The notes beneath the pieces were generated by a model. That model was not told where the DNA came from. It searched no databases and saw nothing but the letters and a program-made list of their open reading frames with translations. The position numbers and the translations under genes were made by a program. Shown one piece after another: positions 8,663 through 17,604 of a stretch of DNA of 64,000 nucleotides. Origin of the DNA: Pseudoselenomonas ruminis. GTDB taxonomy: Bacteria; Bacillota; Negativicutes; Selenomonadales; Selenomonadaceae. Positions within the stretch are counted from its first letter, which is position 1, and each line of letters starts with the position of its first letter. Location of the stretch: assembly GCF_008271295.1 (NCBI RefSeq), contig NZ_VTOY01000009.1:1-64000 (forward strand). Direction: 5' to 3'.

Positions 8663-10864
8663 CTACTCTTCTGCGAGTTCTTCCTTCGCGCGGTCGATGA
8701 GCAGCGTCAGCAGCTTGCAGCCAGCCTCAGGGATATTCGTGCCTGGGGCAAAGATGGCGACGGCGCCATGCTCATAGAGGAAATCATAATCCTGTACCGG
8801 AATGACGCCGCCGATGGCGACCATGATGTCCTCGCGGCCGAGTTTCTTGAGTTCCTCGACGAGCTGCGGCAAAAGCGTGTTGTGACCAGCGGCCAGTGAA
8901 CTGAAACCGACCATGTGCACATCGTTGTCGACGGCATCCTGCGCGGTTTCCTCCGGCGTCTGGAACAGCGGCCCGACATCGACATCCCAGCCCATGTCCG
9001 CAAAGCTCGAGGCGATGACCTTCTGCCCGCGGTCGTGACCGTCCTGGCCCATCTTGGCGACGAAGATACGCGGACGACGGCCCGTGAGCTCCTCAAATTC
9101 ATCGGCCATGTGACGCGCTTTTTCCAGTGCGCTCTTGTTCGTGAACTCGGACGAATAGACGCCCGAAATCGTATGGATGACGGCCTGATAGCGGCCCGAA
9201 ACCTTCTCGACTGCATCGGAAATCTCGCCGAGCGTACAGCGCACGCGGGCGGCTTCGACAGCACAATCGAGCAGGTTGCCGTTGTCACGGCTATCAGCGG
9301 CCTTCGTGATGGCTTCGAGCGCGCGGCGCACATCGTCGTCGTTGCGCTCACTGCGGCATTTTTCCAGACGCTCAATCTGCGCCTGACGCACAGCCGTGTT
9401 ATCGATGGCGAGGATTTCGAGCGGGTCTTCCTTGTCGAGACGGTATTTGTTGAGGCCGACGATGGTCTCATTGCCCGAGTCGATTTTTGCCTGACGGCGG
9501 GCCGCCGCCTCTTCAATGCGCATCTTCGGCAGGCCCGTACTGATGGCCTTGGCCATGCCGCCCAAGGACTCGACTTCCTGGATATGCGCCCAGGCACGGC
9601 GGATGATTTCGTTCGTCAATGCCTCGACGTAGTACGAACCGCCCCACGGGTCGATTATCTTGCAGACGCGCGTCTCATCCTGAATGTAGAGCTGCGTGTT
9701 GCGCGCAATGCGGGCCGAGAAGTCTGTCGGCAGCGCGATGGCCTCATCGAGCGCATTCGTATGCAGCGACTGCGTATGGCCGAGCGCCGCGCCCATGGCC
9801 TCCATGCAGGTACGCGAAATGTTGTTGAACGGATCCTGTGCCGTAAGCGACCAGCCTGAAGTCTGGCAATGGGTACGCAGGGCCATGGATTTTGGATTCT
9901 CGGCACCAAACGATTTGACGATCTTTGCCCAAAGCACGCGGGCCGCCCGCATCTTGGCCACTTCCATGAAGTAGTTCTTGCCAATAGCCCAGAAGAACGA
10001 CAGGCGTTTAGCAAACGCATCGACAGCCAGTCCCGCATTGATGCCCGTGCGCAGGTACTCGAGGCCATCGGCCAGCGTGTAACCAAGCTCGATGTCCGCC
10101 GTAGCGCCAGCCTCCTGCATGTGGTAGCCCGAAATCGAAATGCTGTTGAACTTCGGCATGTTCTTCGTCGTGTACTCAAAGATATCGCCGATGATGCGCA
10201 TGGACATGTCTGGCGGATAGATATAGGTGTTGCGCACCATGAACTCTTTTAGGATATCGTTCTGGATCGTGCCCGCCATGATTGACTTGTCAACCCCCTG
10301 CTCGATACCAGACTGAATATAGAACGCGAGGATTGGCAGCACCGCGCCGTTCATCGTCATCGATACCGACATCTGGTCAAGGGGGATGCCCGAGAACAGA
10401 ATGTTCATATCGAGCATCGAGCAGACCGAAACGCCAGCCTTACCGACATCGCCGAGCACGCGCGGGTTGTCGGCATCATAGCCGCGATGGGTCGGCAGGT
10501 CAAAGGCAATCGACAGGCCTTTCTGTCCGGCGGCCAGGTTGCGGCGGTAGAACGCATTGGATTCCTCTGCCGTCGAAAAGCCTGCATACTGGCGGACCGT
10601 CCAGGGACGGAATACATACATCGTCGAATACGGCCCGCGCAGACACGGCGGGATGCCGCTGGCAAAATCGAGATGATTCATGTGATCGTATTCGTCATGA
10701 TTGTAGAACGGCTTTACCGGAATGTGCTCCATCGTGCGCGCAGTCATTTCGTCATAGCTGGCGCTGACCTGCTCTTCAAAGAGTTTCTGCCACTCTTCTT
10801 TCGTATGCTGCGGTGCCTCCCGCAGGTCCATGCTCGTAAAATCAGGATTCTTAAACGCTGCCAT
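8663..10864 (-). CDS. mutB: Methylmalonyl-CoA mutase large subunit
   Basis: A 733-residue catalytic subunit that interconverts succinyl-CoA and (R)-methylmalonyl-CoA with adenosylcobalamin, the central step of propionate formation via succinate. The substrate barrel occupies the first 500-odd residues ([18 protein letters not shown] is the family signature). The C-terminal B12-binding domain carries [13 protein letters not shown], whose DxHxxG histidine ligates cobalt. The ATG at 10864 overlaps the mutA stop (TAATG), implying translational coupling. A copy of the palindrome TGACTTGTCA lies at 10284-10293 inside the gene. Confidence 0.98.
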   Translation of the reverse strand: MAAFKNPDFTSMDLREAPQHTKEEWQKLFEEQVSASYDEMTARTMEHIPVKPFYNHDEYDHMNHLDFASGIPPCLRGPYSTMYVFRPWTVRQYAGFSTAEESNAFYRRNLAAGQKGLSIAFDLPTHRGYDADNPRVLGDVGKAGVSVCSMLDMNILFSGIPLDQMSVSMTMNGAVLPILAFYIQSGIEQGVDKSIMAGTIQNDILKEFMVRNTYIYPPDMSMRIIGDIFEYTTKNMPKFNSISISGYHMQEAGATADIELGYTLADGLEYLRTGINAGLAVDAFAKRLSFFWAIGKNYFMEVAKMRAARVLWAKIVKSFGAENPKSMALRTHCQTSGWSLTAQDPFNNISRTCMEAMGAALGHTQSLHTNALDEAIALPTDFSARIARNTQLYIQDETRVCKIIDPWGGSYYVEALTNEIIRRAWAHIQEVESLGGMAKAISTGLPKMRIEEAAARRQAKIDSGNETIVGLNKYRLDKEDPLEILAIDNTAVRQAQIERLEKCRSERNDDDVRRALEAITKAADSRDNGNLLDCAVEAARVRCTLGEISDAVEKVSGRYQAVIHTISGVYSSEFTNKSALEKARHMADEFEELTGRRPRIFVAKMGQDGHDRGQKVIASSFADMGWDVDVGPLFQTPEETAQDAVDNDVHMVGFSSLAAGHNTLLPQLVEELKKLGREDIMVAIGGVIPVQDYDFLYEHGAVAIFAPGTNIPEAGCKLLTLLIDRAKEELAEE

Positions 10865-13056
10865 TATGCCATCATTCCTTTCTTCTGCTGCAGGAACTGC
10901 AGGATTTTGTAACAATTGGCCCGTACCGAAATGTAATCATCGATGCCCGCGGCGTTGTACGTCTCGAGCAAATCTTTCGGTGCGGCACCAGCCAGATAGA
11001 CCGTTGCTTCTGGCAGCGCTTTATGAAGTTTCGGAGCTAAATCAGGAACGATGTCAGGATACGTCGCATCGGTCGAGCAGATGACCACAGCATCGGCGCC
11101 GGACTCAGCCGCAGCGGCCGCCGCCTCGTCCGTCGTCTTGAACCCATCGTTGCGCAGTACCTCAAACGCACCGACCTGCAAAAAGCCCGTCGTAAAATCA
11201 GCCCTTGCCTTATGCTGCGGAATCGGCCCCATATTGGCAAGGAAGATGCGCACGTTGCCGCCCTTTTCGGCCGCATATTGTTCCGTGCGGTGGCGCAGCG
11301 CCTCAAAGCGCTCGCTCCAGCGATGCGGCGCGATTTTCTCGACTTCTGGCACCGCGCCCTCTTGCGGCAAGGCGCCCCAGAGTTCCGGCAGCGTTGCGCC
11401 AGCCTCAGCGGCCGCAATCGCCGCCGTCACGCGATCGGTTGCCGTAGATAGTGCCGCGAGCTTTTCGTCGCGATACGCGCCGTCGATATCGGCAAGATAC
11501 GCCTCGATGGCCTGCGCACGCTGCTTCTTGTTTTCTGCCCAGTCCTCGGTGCGCGGGTCGAGAAGTTTTTCAGTCATATTCGGATACATGTTGTTGCCGA
11601 CGATGCGGTCACGTCTTAGCTCTGCGTTCTTGAACCGCTCGGCCAGCACCTCGCCGATGGCCTGCTGTGGCGTGCCCGCCTTTAGCGCCTCGACAATGCC
11701 GCCGGCGCTCTCGGCTTCCTGGAACGCCTGCCAGATTTTTTCCTTGACCTGCTTCGTCAGCGTTTCCACGGCCCACGAGCCGCCAGCGGGGTCAATCGGC
11801 TGCAAGAGGCCGAACTCCTCCTGCAGGATGATCTGCACGTTGCGCGCGATGCGGCGCGAGAACACGTCGCCCTTGCGAATCGGCTCGTCAAACGGCGCGT
11901 TCTCGAACGAATCGATGCCACCGACGACCCCCGAGAAGATTTCGGTCGTGTTGCGCAGCATGTTGACGTACGGGTCATAAACCGTCTTGAAGAAAAGCGC
12001 CGGCCTTGCATGGACGTGCATACGCTGTGACTCAGTATTGCCGCCAAAGGCCGCGATAATCTGCGCCCAGATTGGCCGCATGGCGCGCAGTTTGGCAATC
12101 TGCAGGAAGAAATTGGCGCCCATCGAAAAGCCGAACATGATTTGGCTCGCCGCCTCGTCAATGGAGAGTCCGCGTTTTTGCAATTCACGAAGATACGTGA
12201 CGGCCGTATCAATCGTGTACGACGCCTCCTGGATATCGCTGGCACCGCCGCGGCTGTAAACATCACTGCGGACCATAATCGTGCGCAGGCCCGGGGCATT
12301 TGCCAGCGCCCACTTCGCACAATCGGCCATTTCCTCATAGCGGTTGTCAAGCGGTGCTTCAAGCGTCCCGCGCTCGGCGAGCTCGCCAATCGGGTCCGCG
12401 CCGATAAAGCCGCGCACCGCCTTCATATCCTTGCCCGAGGCCCGGCGCACCGCGGCCACCATTGCGAGCATCGGCAAGGCCGTCTGTCCGGCATAGATGT
12501 ATAGCGGATGCTCGTCGAGCTTCAAGCCGTCGAGCAGTACATGAAGATCGTCAAGTGTCGTTACGCTGCAGCCCTCGTCGCCGGGCTTTGCCGCCTCGCG
12601 TGCATCCTGACCGGTGAGTGTTGACTGGTCAAGTTTGACATGATAAATCGTCGAGCCCTTTTCAAGCTCGTATTTTAACAGCTCATTGTTCTCGGCCGGC
12701 AGCGTTTCATCGCAGGCCTGCGCAATCCCCCAGGGCGACTTGATATAGCCGTTAGGCCGCGAGCCGCGCAGGAAATCATCCATGCCGGGGAAGGACGTGC
12801 GTGGAAGGATTTCCTCGGTCGTATTGCGGAAGTACATCGGGTCAAACGTGATGCCCTCGTAGGTCTTCGTGAACATCTTCTTTTCAAAGGGTGCTCCCTT
12901 CAGGAGCGTAATACAGTTCTCCTTCCATTCCTCATACGTCGGCGGGGTAAACTCGTCGAGCGGTACGTCGGGAAACTCGGTCTGCTGCTCGGCCTTCTTC
13001 AAGATGGCCTGCAGGTCAAGTTCCGACTCTGCCTGTGTCTTTGTGTCATTACTCAT
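10864..13056 (-). CDS. mutA: Methylmalonyl-CoA mutase small subunit
   Basis: A roughly 730-residue paralogue of MutB. It keeps the barrel fold but in the C-terminal domain the DxHxxG motif is replaced by [14 protein letters not shown], as expected for the non-catalytic small subunit of the heterodimer. Start: ATG at 13056 has AAAGGGGG 8 bases upstream, better than the ATG two codons earlier. First gene of mutA-mutB-meaB-msrA-like, preceded by a cobalamin riboswitch leader of about 550 bases with a terminator 57 bases ahead of the start. TGACTGGTCA occurs inside the gene at 12622-12631. Confidence 0.97.
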   Translation of the reverse strand: MSNDTKTQAESELDLQAILKKAEQQTEFPDVPLDEFTPPTYEEWKENCITLLKGAPFEKKMFTKTYEGITFDPMYFRNTTEEILPRTSFPGMDDFLRGSRPNGYIKSPWGIAQACDETLPAENNELLKYELEKGSTIYHVKLDQSTLTGQDAREAAKPGDEGCSVTTLDDLHVLLDGLKLDEHPLYIYAGQTALPMLAMVAAVRRASGKDMKAVRGFIGADPIGELAERGTLEAPLDNRYEEMADCAKWALANAPGLRTIMVRSDVYSRGGASDIQEASYTIDTAVTYLRELQKRGLSIDEAASQIMFGFSMGANFFLQIAKLRAMRPIWAQIIAAFGGNTESQRMHVHARPALFFKTVYDPYVNMLRNTTEIFSGVVGGIDSFENAPFDEPIRKGDVFSRRIARNVQIILQEEFGLLQPIDPAGGSWAVETLTKQVKEKIWQAFQEAESAGGIVEALKAGTPQQAIGEVLAERFKNAELRRDRIVGNNMYPNMTEKLLDPRTEDWAENKKQRAQAIEAYLADIDGAYRDEKLAALSTATDRVTAAIAAAEAGATLPELWGALPQEGAVPEVEKIAPHRWSERFEALRHRTEQYAAEKGGNVRIFLANMGPIPQHKARADFTTGFLQVGAFEVLRNDGFKTTDEAAAAAAESGADAVVICSTDATYPDIVPDLAPKLHKALPEATVYLAGAAPKDLLETYNAAGIDDYISVRANCYKILQFLQQKKGMMA

Positions 13057-13098
13057 ATACATTTCCCCCTTTAAAGGTAGAATAATATATGCTCCATT

Positions 13099-13227
13099 TC
13101 ACCCGTCCAGGCAAAAAAAGAAGGTCTCGATCCTTCCACAAATCGAGACCCTTGCTGCAACAATGGCAGCCAATACATAGAACTGAATGAAATGTATGAG
13201 CAATTTCTTCCCCACAGAAGATTCCAT
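13099..13227 (-). CDS. Possible 42-residue leader peptide ahead of mutA
   Basis: ATG at 13225-13227 with GAAAGG 9 bases upstream opens a 42-codon frame with a hydrophobic middle (LLIHFIQFYVLAAIVAA). Its last third is encoded by the terminator hairpin at 13123-13150, so translation through it would unfold the terminator. It ends 43 bases before mutA. No family recognised; it may be fortuitous. Confidence 0.3.
   Translation of the reverse strand: MESSVGKKLLIHFIQFYVLAAIVAARVSICGRIETFFFCLDG
13113..13150 (-). terminator. Leader terminator upstream of mutA
   Basis: Minus strand GGTCTCGAT, 10-base loop, ATCGAGACC, then TTCTTTTTTT. A perfect 9-bp stem between the cobalamin riboswitch and mutA with no intervening established gene, so it probably acts as an attenuator in the leader. 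Confidence 0.8.
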
Positions 13228-13277
13228 GAGGAAAAACCTTTCGCCTAAAGTCAAGAACAGCGAGAATACATACCACA

Positions 13278-13316
13278 ATGAGCCCATTTCCTGCTACTCG
13301 CGGAAATGGGCTCATC
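13278..13316. other. Strong hairpin in the mutA leader
   Basis: ATGAGCCCATTTCC and its exact complement flank a 10-base loop. No T-run follows on either strand, so it is not an ordinary terminator; it lies between the riboswitch and the leader terminator and may be part of the expression platform or protect the RNA. Confidence 0.55.
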
Positions 13317-13384
13317 TTGAAAAACATTCAGTCCTAACGGTCAGGTAAACGCCTGACTCTTTCTAAACTAAATCGTCCAAGATC

Positions 13385-13605
13385 CCCATCCCCATCGCTC
13401 GCAGGTCAAACGGTGATCGTTAATCAGGCAGTTCTCCTGGCTCCAGTTCATCGCTCCTCCGCGCCTTCCCAAAGAGGCTTTTTCCCCCTCCAGTGACATA
13501 TCTGCGGAGTTGCTCGCTGTTACAGTGGCGGGACCGCGCCGGATTTTACCGGCTTCCCTATTAAGTCTTGCGACACCTGATCCAATCGCGATATTCTTTT
13601 TTAAC
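13385..13605 (-). promoter_or_regulatory. Cobalamin riboswitch
   Basis: On the minus strand, TAATAGGGAAGCCGG followed by AATCCGGCGCGGTCCCGC and CACTGTAA is the conserved B12-box core. Downstream are CACTGG, GGGAAGGCG, GATGA and GAGCCAGGAGA with CTGCCT, in the usual order. The family binds cobalamins and normally switches off B12 synthesis or uptake genes. Orientation is toward mutA, not toward cbiM. The downstream platform is long (about 330 bases) and contains a hairpin, a small frame and a terminator. Confidence 0.93.
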
Positions 13606-13613
13606 TGACACTT

Positions 13614-13642
13614 ATTTTACTATTGTTTTCGCTTATTGTCAA
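13614..13642 (-). promoter_or_regulatory. Promoter of the riboswitch-mutAB operon
   Basis: Minus strand TTGACA (13637-13642), 17-base spacer, TAAAAT (13614-13619). It places the transcript start at the 5' edge of the cobalamin riboswitch, confirming that the riboswitch is read toward mutA. Confidence 0.85.
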
Positions 13643-13771
13643 ATTTTATCGAAAAAAATCACAGATCAAAATCGTATCCCCCCCTGGGGCTTACAACTTT
13701 TGTGAAAATACTTTAAACTGAAACCGTATTAGGTCTTATCTATATCATATTTAATGTTAGGAGTTGATACT

Positions 13772-14788
13772 ATGCACATTCCCGAAAACTATCTGAGCCC
13801 GTCCACCTGCGCCGTATTCGGTGCTGCCATGGCACCGGTCTGGTGGCTGGCCGTACAGAAAGTCAAACAGGAAGTTCCCAAGGAAAAGATGCCGATGCTG
13901 GGGATTGGCGCGGCCTTTTCGTTCCTCGGCATGATGTTCAACCTGCCGCTGCCGGGCGGCACGACGGGTCACGCAGTCGGCGCTGTACTGCTGGCCATCA
14001 TGTTTGGCCCTTGGTCGGCCTGTCTGGCAGTCAGCATTGCCCTGTTCGTGCAGGCGCTCTTCTTCGGTGACGGCGGCCTGCTCGCCTTCGGCGCCAACTG
14101 CTTCAACATGGCGTTTGTCATGCCGTTTGCGGGCTTTGCCATCTATCGCGCCCTGAAAAAAGCCATGCCGGCCCATGAACTGATTGCCGCAGGCGCAGGC
14201 GCCTATGTCGGCATCAACCTGGCCGCACTCTGTGCCGCTATCGAGTTCGGTCTCCAGCCGCTGCTCTTTACCGACGCCGCCGGTCACGCGCTCTACTGCC
14301 CATATCCGCTTGCCATCTCGATTCCAGCGATGATGGTCGGCCATCTGACGCTGTTCGGTCTTGCCGAAGTCATCTTCACGACGGCTATCCTCGGCTATCT
14401 GAAAAAGGCTGCGCCCTCGCTTCTGGCCGATACAGCCCAGCAGGCAGGTGCCGGCCTGAAGACCATCTACGGACTGGTTGCCCTGCTGATTCTCGGCACG
14501 CCGCTCGGATTACTCGCCTCAGGCACAGCTTGGGGCGAATGGGATCCTGAGGAACTTGCCGAGCAGGACTTCCTCGGCTCGGCCCTCGGCTATACGCCAG
14601 CTGGCATGGAGGACGGCTTCTCCTTTGATGCCCTGTTCCCCGACTATGCCATCGCCGGTCTGCCAGAATCCTTCGGCTACATCCTTTCGGCTATCATCGG
14701 TACGGCACTTCTGATACTGACATTCAAGATCTTCGCGTCATTTATCCACACACCTACGAATTATGACGCCTCAATTGCCAAACACTAA
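13772..14788 (+). CDS. cbiM: Cobalt ECF transporter substrate-specific component CbiM
   Basis: A 338-residue membrane protein. The N-terminus MHIPENYLSPSTC supplies the metal-binding amino-terminal loop (conserved His2) of CbiM/NikM. About six or seven hydrophobic segments follow in the first 230 residues. The C-terminal 110 residues include a loop and one more membrane segment, resembling a fused CbiN/PDGLE-type accessory part. It imports Co2+ with CbiQ and CbiO. Start at 13772: AGGAG lies 9 bases upstream and the processed Met-His start is diagnostic. No metal or B12 riboswitch is visible on this strand; the adjacent B12 riboswitch points the other way. Confidence 0.93.
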   Translation: MHIPENYLSPSTCAVFGAAMAPVWWLAVQKVKQEVPKEKMPMLGIGAAFSFLGMMFNLPLPGGTTGHAVGAVLLAIMFGPWSACLAVSIALFVQALFFGDGGLLAFGANCFNMAFVMPFAGFAIYRALKKAMPAHELIAAGAGAYVGINLAALCAAIEFGLQPLLFTDAAGHALYCPYPLAISIPAMMVGHLTLFGLAEVIFTTAILGYLKKAAPSLLADTAQQAGAGLKTIYGLVALLILGTPLGLLASGTAWGEWDPEELAEQDFLGSALGYTPAGMEDGFSFDALFPDYAIAGLPESFGYILSAIIGTALLILTFKIFASFIHTPTNYDASIAKH

Positions 14789-14800
14789 GGGGCTTATTGC

Positions 14801-15604
14801 ATGATAAAACTTCCACCATGGGTAACACAGGAAGAAAACTATCAGCCAAATCGGGACCGGGACTATTTCATCTCCCGGTCTCTTTTGCGTGTGATGACTG
14901 TGCTGCTCGCCATCCGCCAACAGGCAGAGCATTCCGCTTTGCGCCATATCTCGGCCTGCAGTGCGCTCTGTTTCCTGTTTTTCTGGCTGCTATTTTGCGT
15001 GACCGCGCATACGTCAGCGTTCCTGCTCTGCGAGCTCGCGCTGACGCTGGTGCTGCTCTGCCTGCTGCCCGGCCGTCTGGTATGGCCAGCGGTACAGGCC
15101 TCGCTTGCCGCCGCCTGCTTTTCCCTGCTGCTGATCCTGCCTGCTGCCCTAATCGGCAGCGGCCCGCTCGTCCTGCTGCTGCCCCTCAAGACCTTCCTGT
15201 CCGTTGCGGCCCTTAGCATCCTGCGCGCCATCCTGCCCTGGAATGAACTCACGTCGGCCCTGCGCAGGTTCCATGTGCCGCAGACCGTCATCTTCCTCTT
15301 AGACACCACGCTTCGCTACATCATCCTGCTCGGCGAAATCGCCCGCGACATGCTCATCGCCCTCAAGCTGCGCTCCATTGGCAAAAACCAGCACAAGCAG
15401 CGCGCCGCTGGCGGCGTGCTCGGCACCATGTTCCTGCGCTCTAAGGAGATGTCTGAAACCATGTACGAGGCCATGATCTGCCGCGGCTTTACCGGTGAAT
15501 ACCTTCCCGGACGTGAGCAGTCCTTCCGCCCAGGCGACAGCCTGCTCCTGCTGCTCATCCTGCTCTATCTCTATCTTTTCCTGCGACTGGAGGCTATCCT
15601 ATGA
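14801..15604 (+). CDS. cbiQ: ECF transporter transmembrane component CbiQ
   Basis: A 267-residue T-component. It has several hydrophobic helices (about residues 50-135) and the cytoplasmic coupling region with the two short motifs of the family: LKLRSIGKNQ and a later MICRGFTGEY (ARG-type motif). It starts 12 bases after cbiM with an AAGGGG site and overlaps cbiO by 4 bases. It links the CbiM substrate unit to the ATPase. Confidence 0.93.
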   Translation: MIKLPPWVTQEENYQPNRDRDYFISRSLLRVMTVLLAIRQQAEHSALRHISACSALCFLFFWLLFCVTAHTSAFLLCELALTLVLLCLLPGRLVWPAVQASLAAACFSLLLILPAALIGSGPLVLLLPLKTFLSVAALSILRAILPWNELTSALRRFHVPQTVIFLLDTTLRYIILLGEIARDMLIALKLRSIGKNQHKQRAAGGVLGTMFLRSKEMSETMYEAMICRGFTGEYLPGREQSFRPGDSLLLLLILLYLYLFLRLEAIL

Positions 15605-16272
15605 TTGACTTTGACGATGTCTGCTACGCTTACGATGGCGAGCCTGTCCTGCGCCACGCAAGTTTCCATATAAAAAAAGGCGAGACCGTCGTGCTGCGCG
15701 GGCCAAACGGCGCGGGTAAATCCACGCTGCTGCGCATGCTGAACGGTCTCATCTATCCAGAACTTGGTACTTATCAATTTTGCGGTACGGAAATCACTGC
15801 GGCCAAAATGCGTGAGCATCGCTACGCCAAATGGTTCCATCAGCAGATGGGTTTTGTCTGGCAAAATCCCGATGCCCAGCTCTTCTGTGGCAGTGTCGCC
15901 GAGGAACTCGCCTTTGGCCCTGAGCAGATGGGCCTTTCCACAGCTGAAGTCAAAAGCCGCGTTGAAGACGCGCTGGAGCTTCTCGGCCTTGCGCACTTGC
16001 GCGGCCGCGCGCCCTATACGCTCTCCGGCGGCGAGAAGAAAAAGACAGCGATTGCCTCCATCCTGACGATGAATCCGAGCATCTGGACCTTCGACGAGCC
16101 GCTAAGCGCCCTCGACGAAAAATCGCAGGCATGGCTTTGCGACTTCCTGCAGGCCTTAAAAGACGCGGGCAAGACACTAATCATCGCAACGCATGACGTT
16201 TCACTTGCCAGCACACTGGCCGATAAGACACTCACCATCCACGCCGACCATTCGGTCGAGCTGTCGGCGTAA
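15601..16272 (+). CDS. cbiO: Cobalt ECF transporter ATPase CbiO
   Basis: A 223-residue ABC ATPase. Walker A is GPNGAGKST near residue 37, the Q-loop is FVWQNPDAQLF, the signature is LSGGEKKKTAIA and Walker B is IWTFDEP. The QNPD variant Q-loop is typical of ECF ATPases. The ATG overlaps the cbiQ stop (ATGA). Its last 72 bases overlap the 3' end of the convergent acyl-CoA ligase gene. Confidence 0.95.
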   Translation: MIDFDDVCYAYDGEPVLRHASFHIKKGETVVLRGPNGAGKSTLLRMLNGLIYPELGTYQFCGTEITAAKMREHRYAKWFHQQMGFVWQNPDAQLFCGSVAEELAFGPEQMGLSTAEVKSRVEDALELLGLAHLRGRAPYTLSGGEKKKTAIASILTMNPSIWTFDEPLSALDEKSQAWLCDFLQALKDAGKTLIIATHDVSLASTLADKTLTIHADHSVELSA

Positions 16273-17604
16273 AGCTGTGCGATCCACCTTGCCGCGGTCA
16301 TTGAGCGGCATCTGCGGCAAGAACGTGATGACGCGCGGGACTTCGACCGGCAAAAGCGCCTGCCGGATGCTGTGGCGCATGGCTTTTGCTGTCACCGTCT
16401 CCTCCTTGACCAGGAAAGCCGCCAGCGTGCTGCCGCGCAAGCTATCGCTGACGGGCAGGACAACGGCCGCGCAGATGCCAGGGATTGCCCGCAGCTCATT
16501 TTCAAGCCGCAAGGTGCTGATTTTCACGCCGCCCTTATTGACCCAGGCATCGCGGCGCCCCGCAAAGATAAGCTCACCATCTTCATTGAGGCGGCCTGTA
16601 TCCTTGACCGAAAACGGCACCGGCACACCGCTGACATGATACGGCGTATCGACATAGATAAGGCCATCACGCACCGTCACTTTGACGCCTGGAAACGGCC
16701 GGCCCAAATTGCACGGGTCACGGTCGGGGTCCTCACAGATGGCATACGTGATGTAGTTGAGCTCGCTCGCACCATAGTAGAGAACAAGCTCGGCCCCAGG
16801 CAGCAGCTGCTGCAGCTCGCGGATATTGCGCGCACTTAAAAGCTGCGAGCCCGTGAATAAACACCGTACCTTCGGCAGGACAGCCGGATGCGATGCCAGC
16901 AGCAGCTGCAGTTTCGTCGGAATCAGATAGATTACATCGACGTCCCACGCGCGCAGAAGCTGTCCCCAGCGGCGGCAGTGCATCCACTGACTCGTCACGA
17001 TAGTGCCGCCCGCGTAGAGCACCGACTGCAGCGTATTGAGATTGCCGGTAAAGCTCAGACTCCCCTGCAGGAACAGCCGCGTTGCCTGCCCGACATGGAA
17101 GATGGGATTCTGCACAGGAAAAAAGCCCGCCCAGCTGTCATACGTGCGGTACATGACCTTGGGCGTGCCCGTCGAGCCCGAGCTCAGCACGCCAAGGATA
17201 TCGGGTTCGCTATGCGGCACCATTTTGTTTCCAGTCCGTTTAAATGACCAGTCAAAATCTGACTGGTCATTTTTGTTTGCCGATAATACCAGCAGCCCCT
17301 GCAGACGATTCTCCTGCAAAATAGCCTGCACCTGCTGCGGCGGCAGGCCATGATGCATGAGGATTGGCCGCGCCTTTAGCGCCTGCAAAGCCAGAAAACC
17401 AGCCAGCTGGCCGGCAAACGTATCGGCCAGCAATAAAATATCGGCCCCAGACAGCTCCTTGGGCAGGCGTTCTGCGAGTTGACCAGTCAACTGCTGAACC
17501 AACATCAAAAACCGTTGATAGCTCCATTCCTCTCCATCCACAACGAGAAACAGTTTCTCCGGCTGGCGCGATGCCCCCTGTTGTAATAACGTATAATAAT
17601 TCAT
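16201..17604 (-). CDS. Acyl-CoA ligase (AMP-binding), YhfT-like
   Basis: A 467-residue member of the adenylate-forming family. The phosphate-binding motif is LSSGSTGTPKVMYRT, the core ATP motif YYGASE and the hinge region DTGRLNEDGELIFAGR. The C-terminal catalytic lysine motif is near PLNDRGKVDRTAL. It would activate a carboxylic acid to acyl-CoA. Its place downstream of bioY and a thiolase parallels the BirA-controlled yhfU-yhfT-yhfS cluster of Bacillus subtilis, suggesting supply of a pimelate-like biotin precursor; the substrate is unknown. The start ATG overlaps the thiolase stop by 4 bases. The last ~24 codons lie opposite cbiO. The gene carries TGACNNGTCA at 17245, 17260 and 17480. Confidence 0.88.
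   Translation of the reverse strand: MNYYTLLQQGASRQPEKLFLVVDGEEWSYQRFLMLVQQLTGQLAERLPKELSGADILLLADTFAGQLAGFLALQALKARPILMHHGLPPQQVQAILQENRLQGLLVLSANKNDQSDFDWSFKRTGNKMVPHSEPDILGVLSSGSTGTPKVMYRTYDSWAGFFPVQNPIFHVGQATRLFLQGSLSFTGNLNTLQSVLYAGGTIVTSQWMHCRRWGQLLRAWDVDVIYLIPTKLQLLLASHPAVLPKVRCLFTGSQLLSARNIRELQQLLPGAELVLYYGASELNYITYAICEDPDRDPCNLGRPFPGVKVTVRDGLIYVDTPYHVSGVPVPFSVKDTGRLNEDGELIFAGRRDAWVNKGGVKISTLRLENELRAIPGICAAVVLPVSDSLRGSTLAAFLVKEETVTAKAMRHSIRQALLPVEVPRVITFLPQMPLNDRGKVDRTALRRQLDRMVGVDGECLIGQCAGK

Noticed and set aside
13385-13770. Cobalamin riboswitch as regulator of cbiM on the plus strand
   Set aside because: The conserved core reads only on the minus strand and a minus-strand promoter lies at its 5' edge; nothing similar is seen on plus before cbiM.
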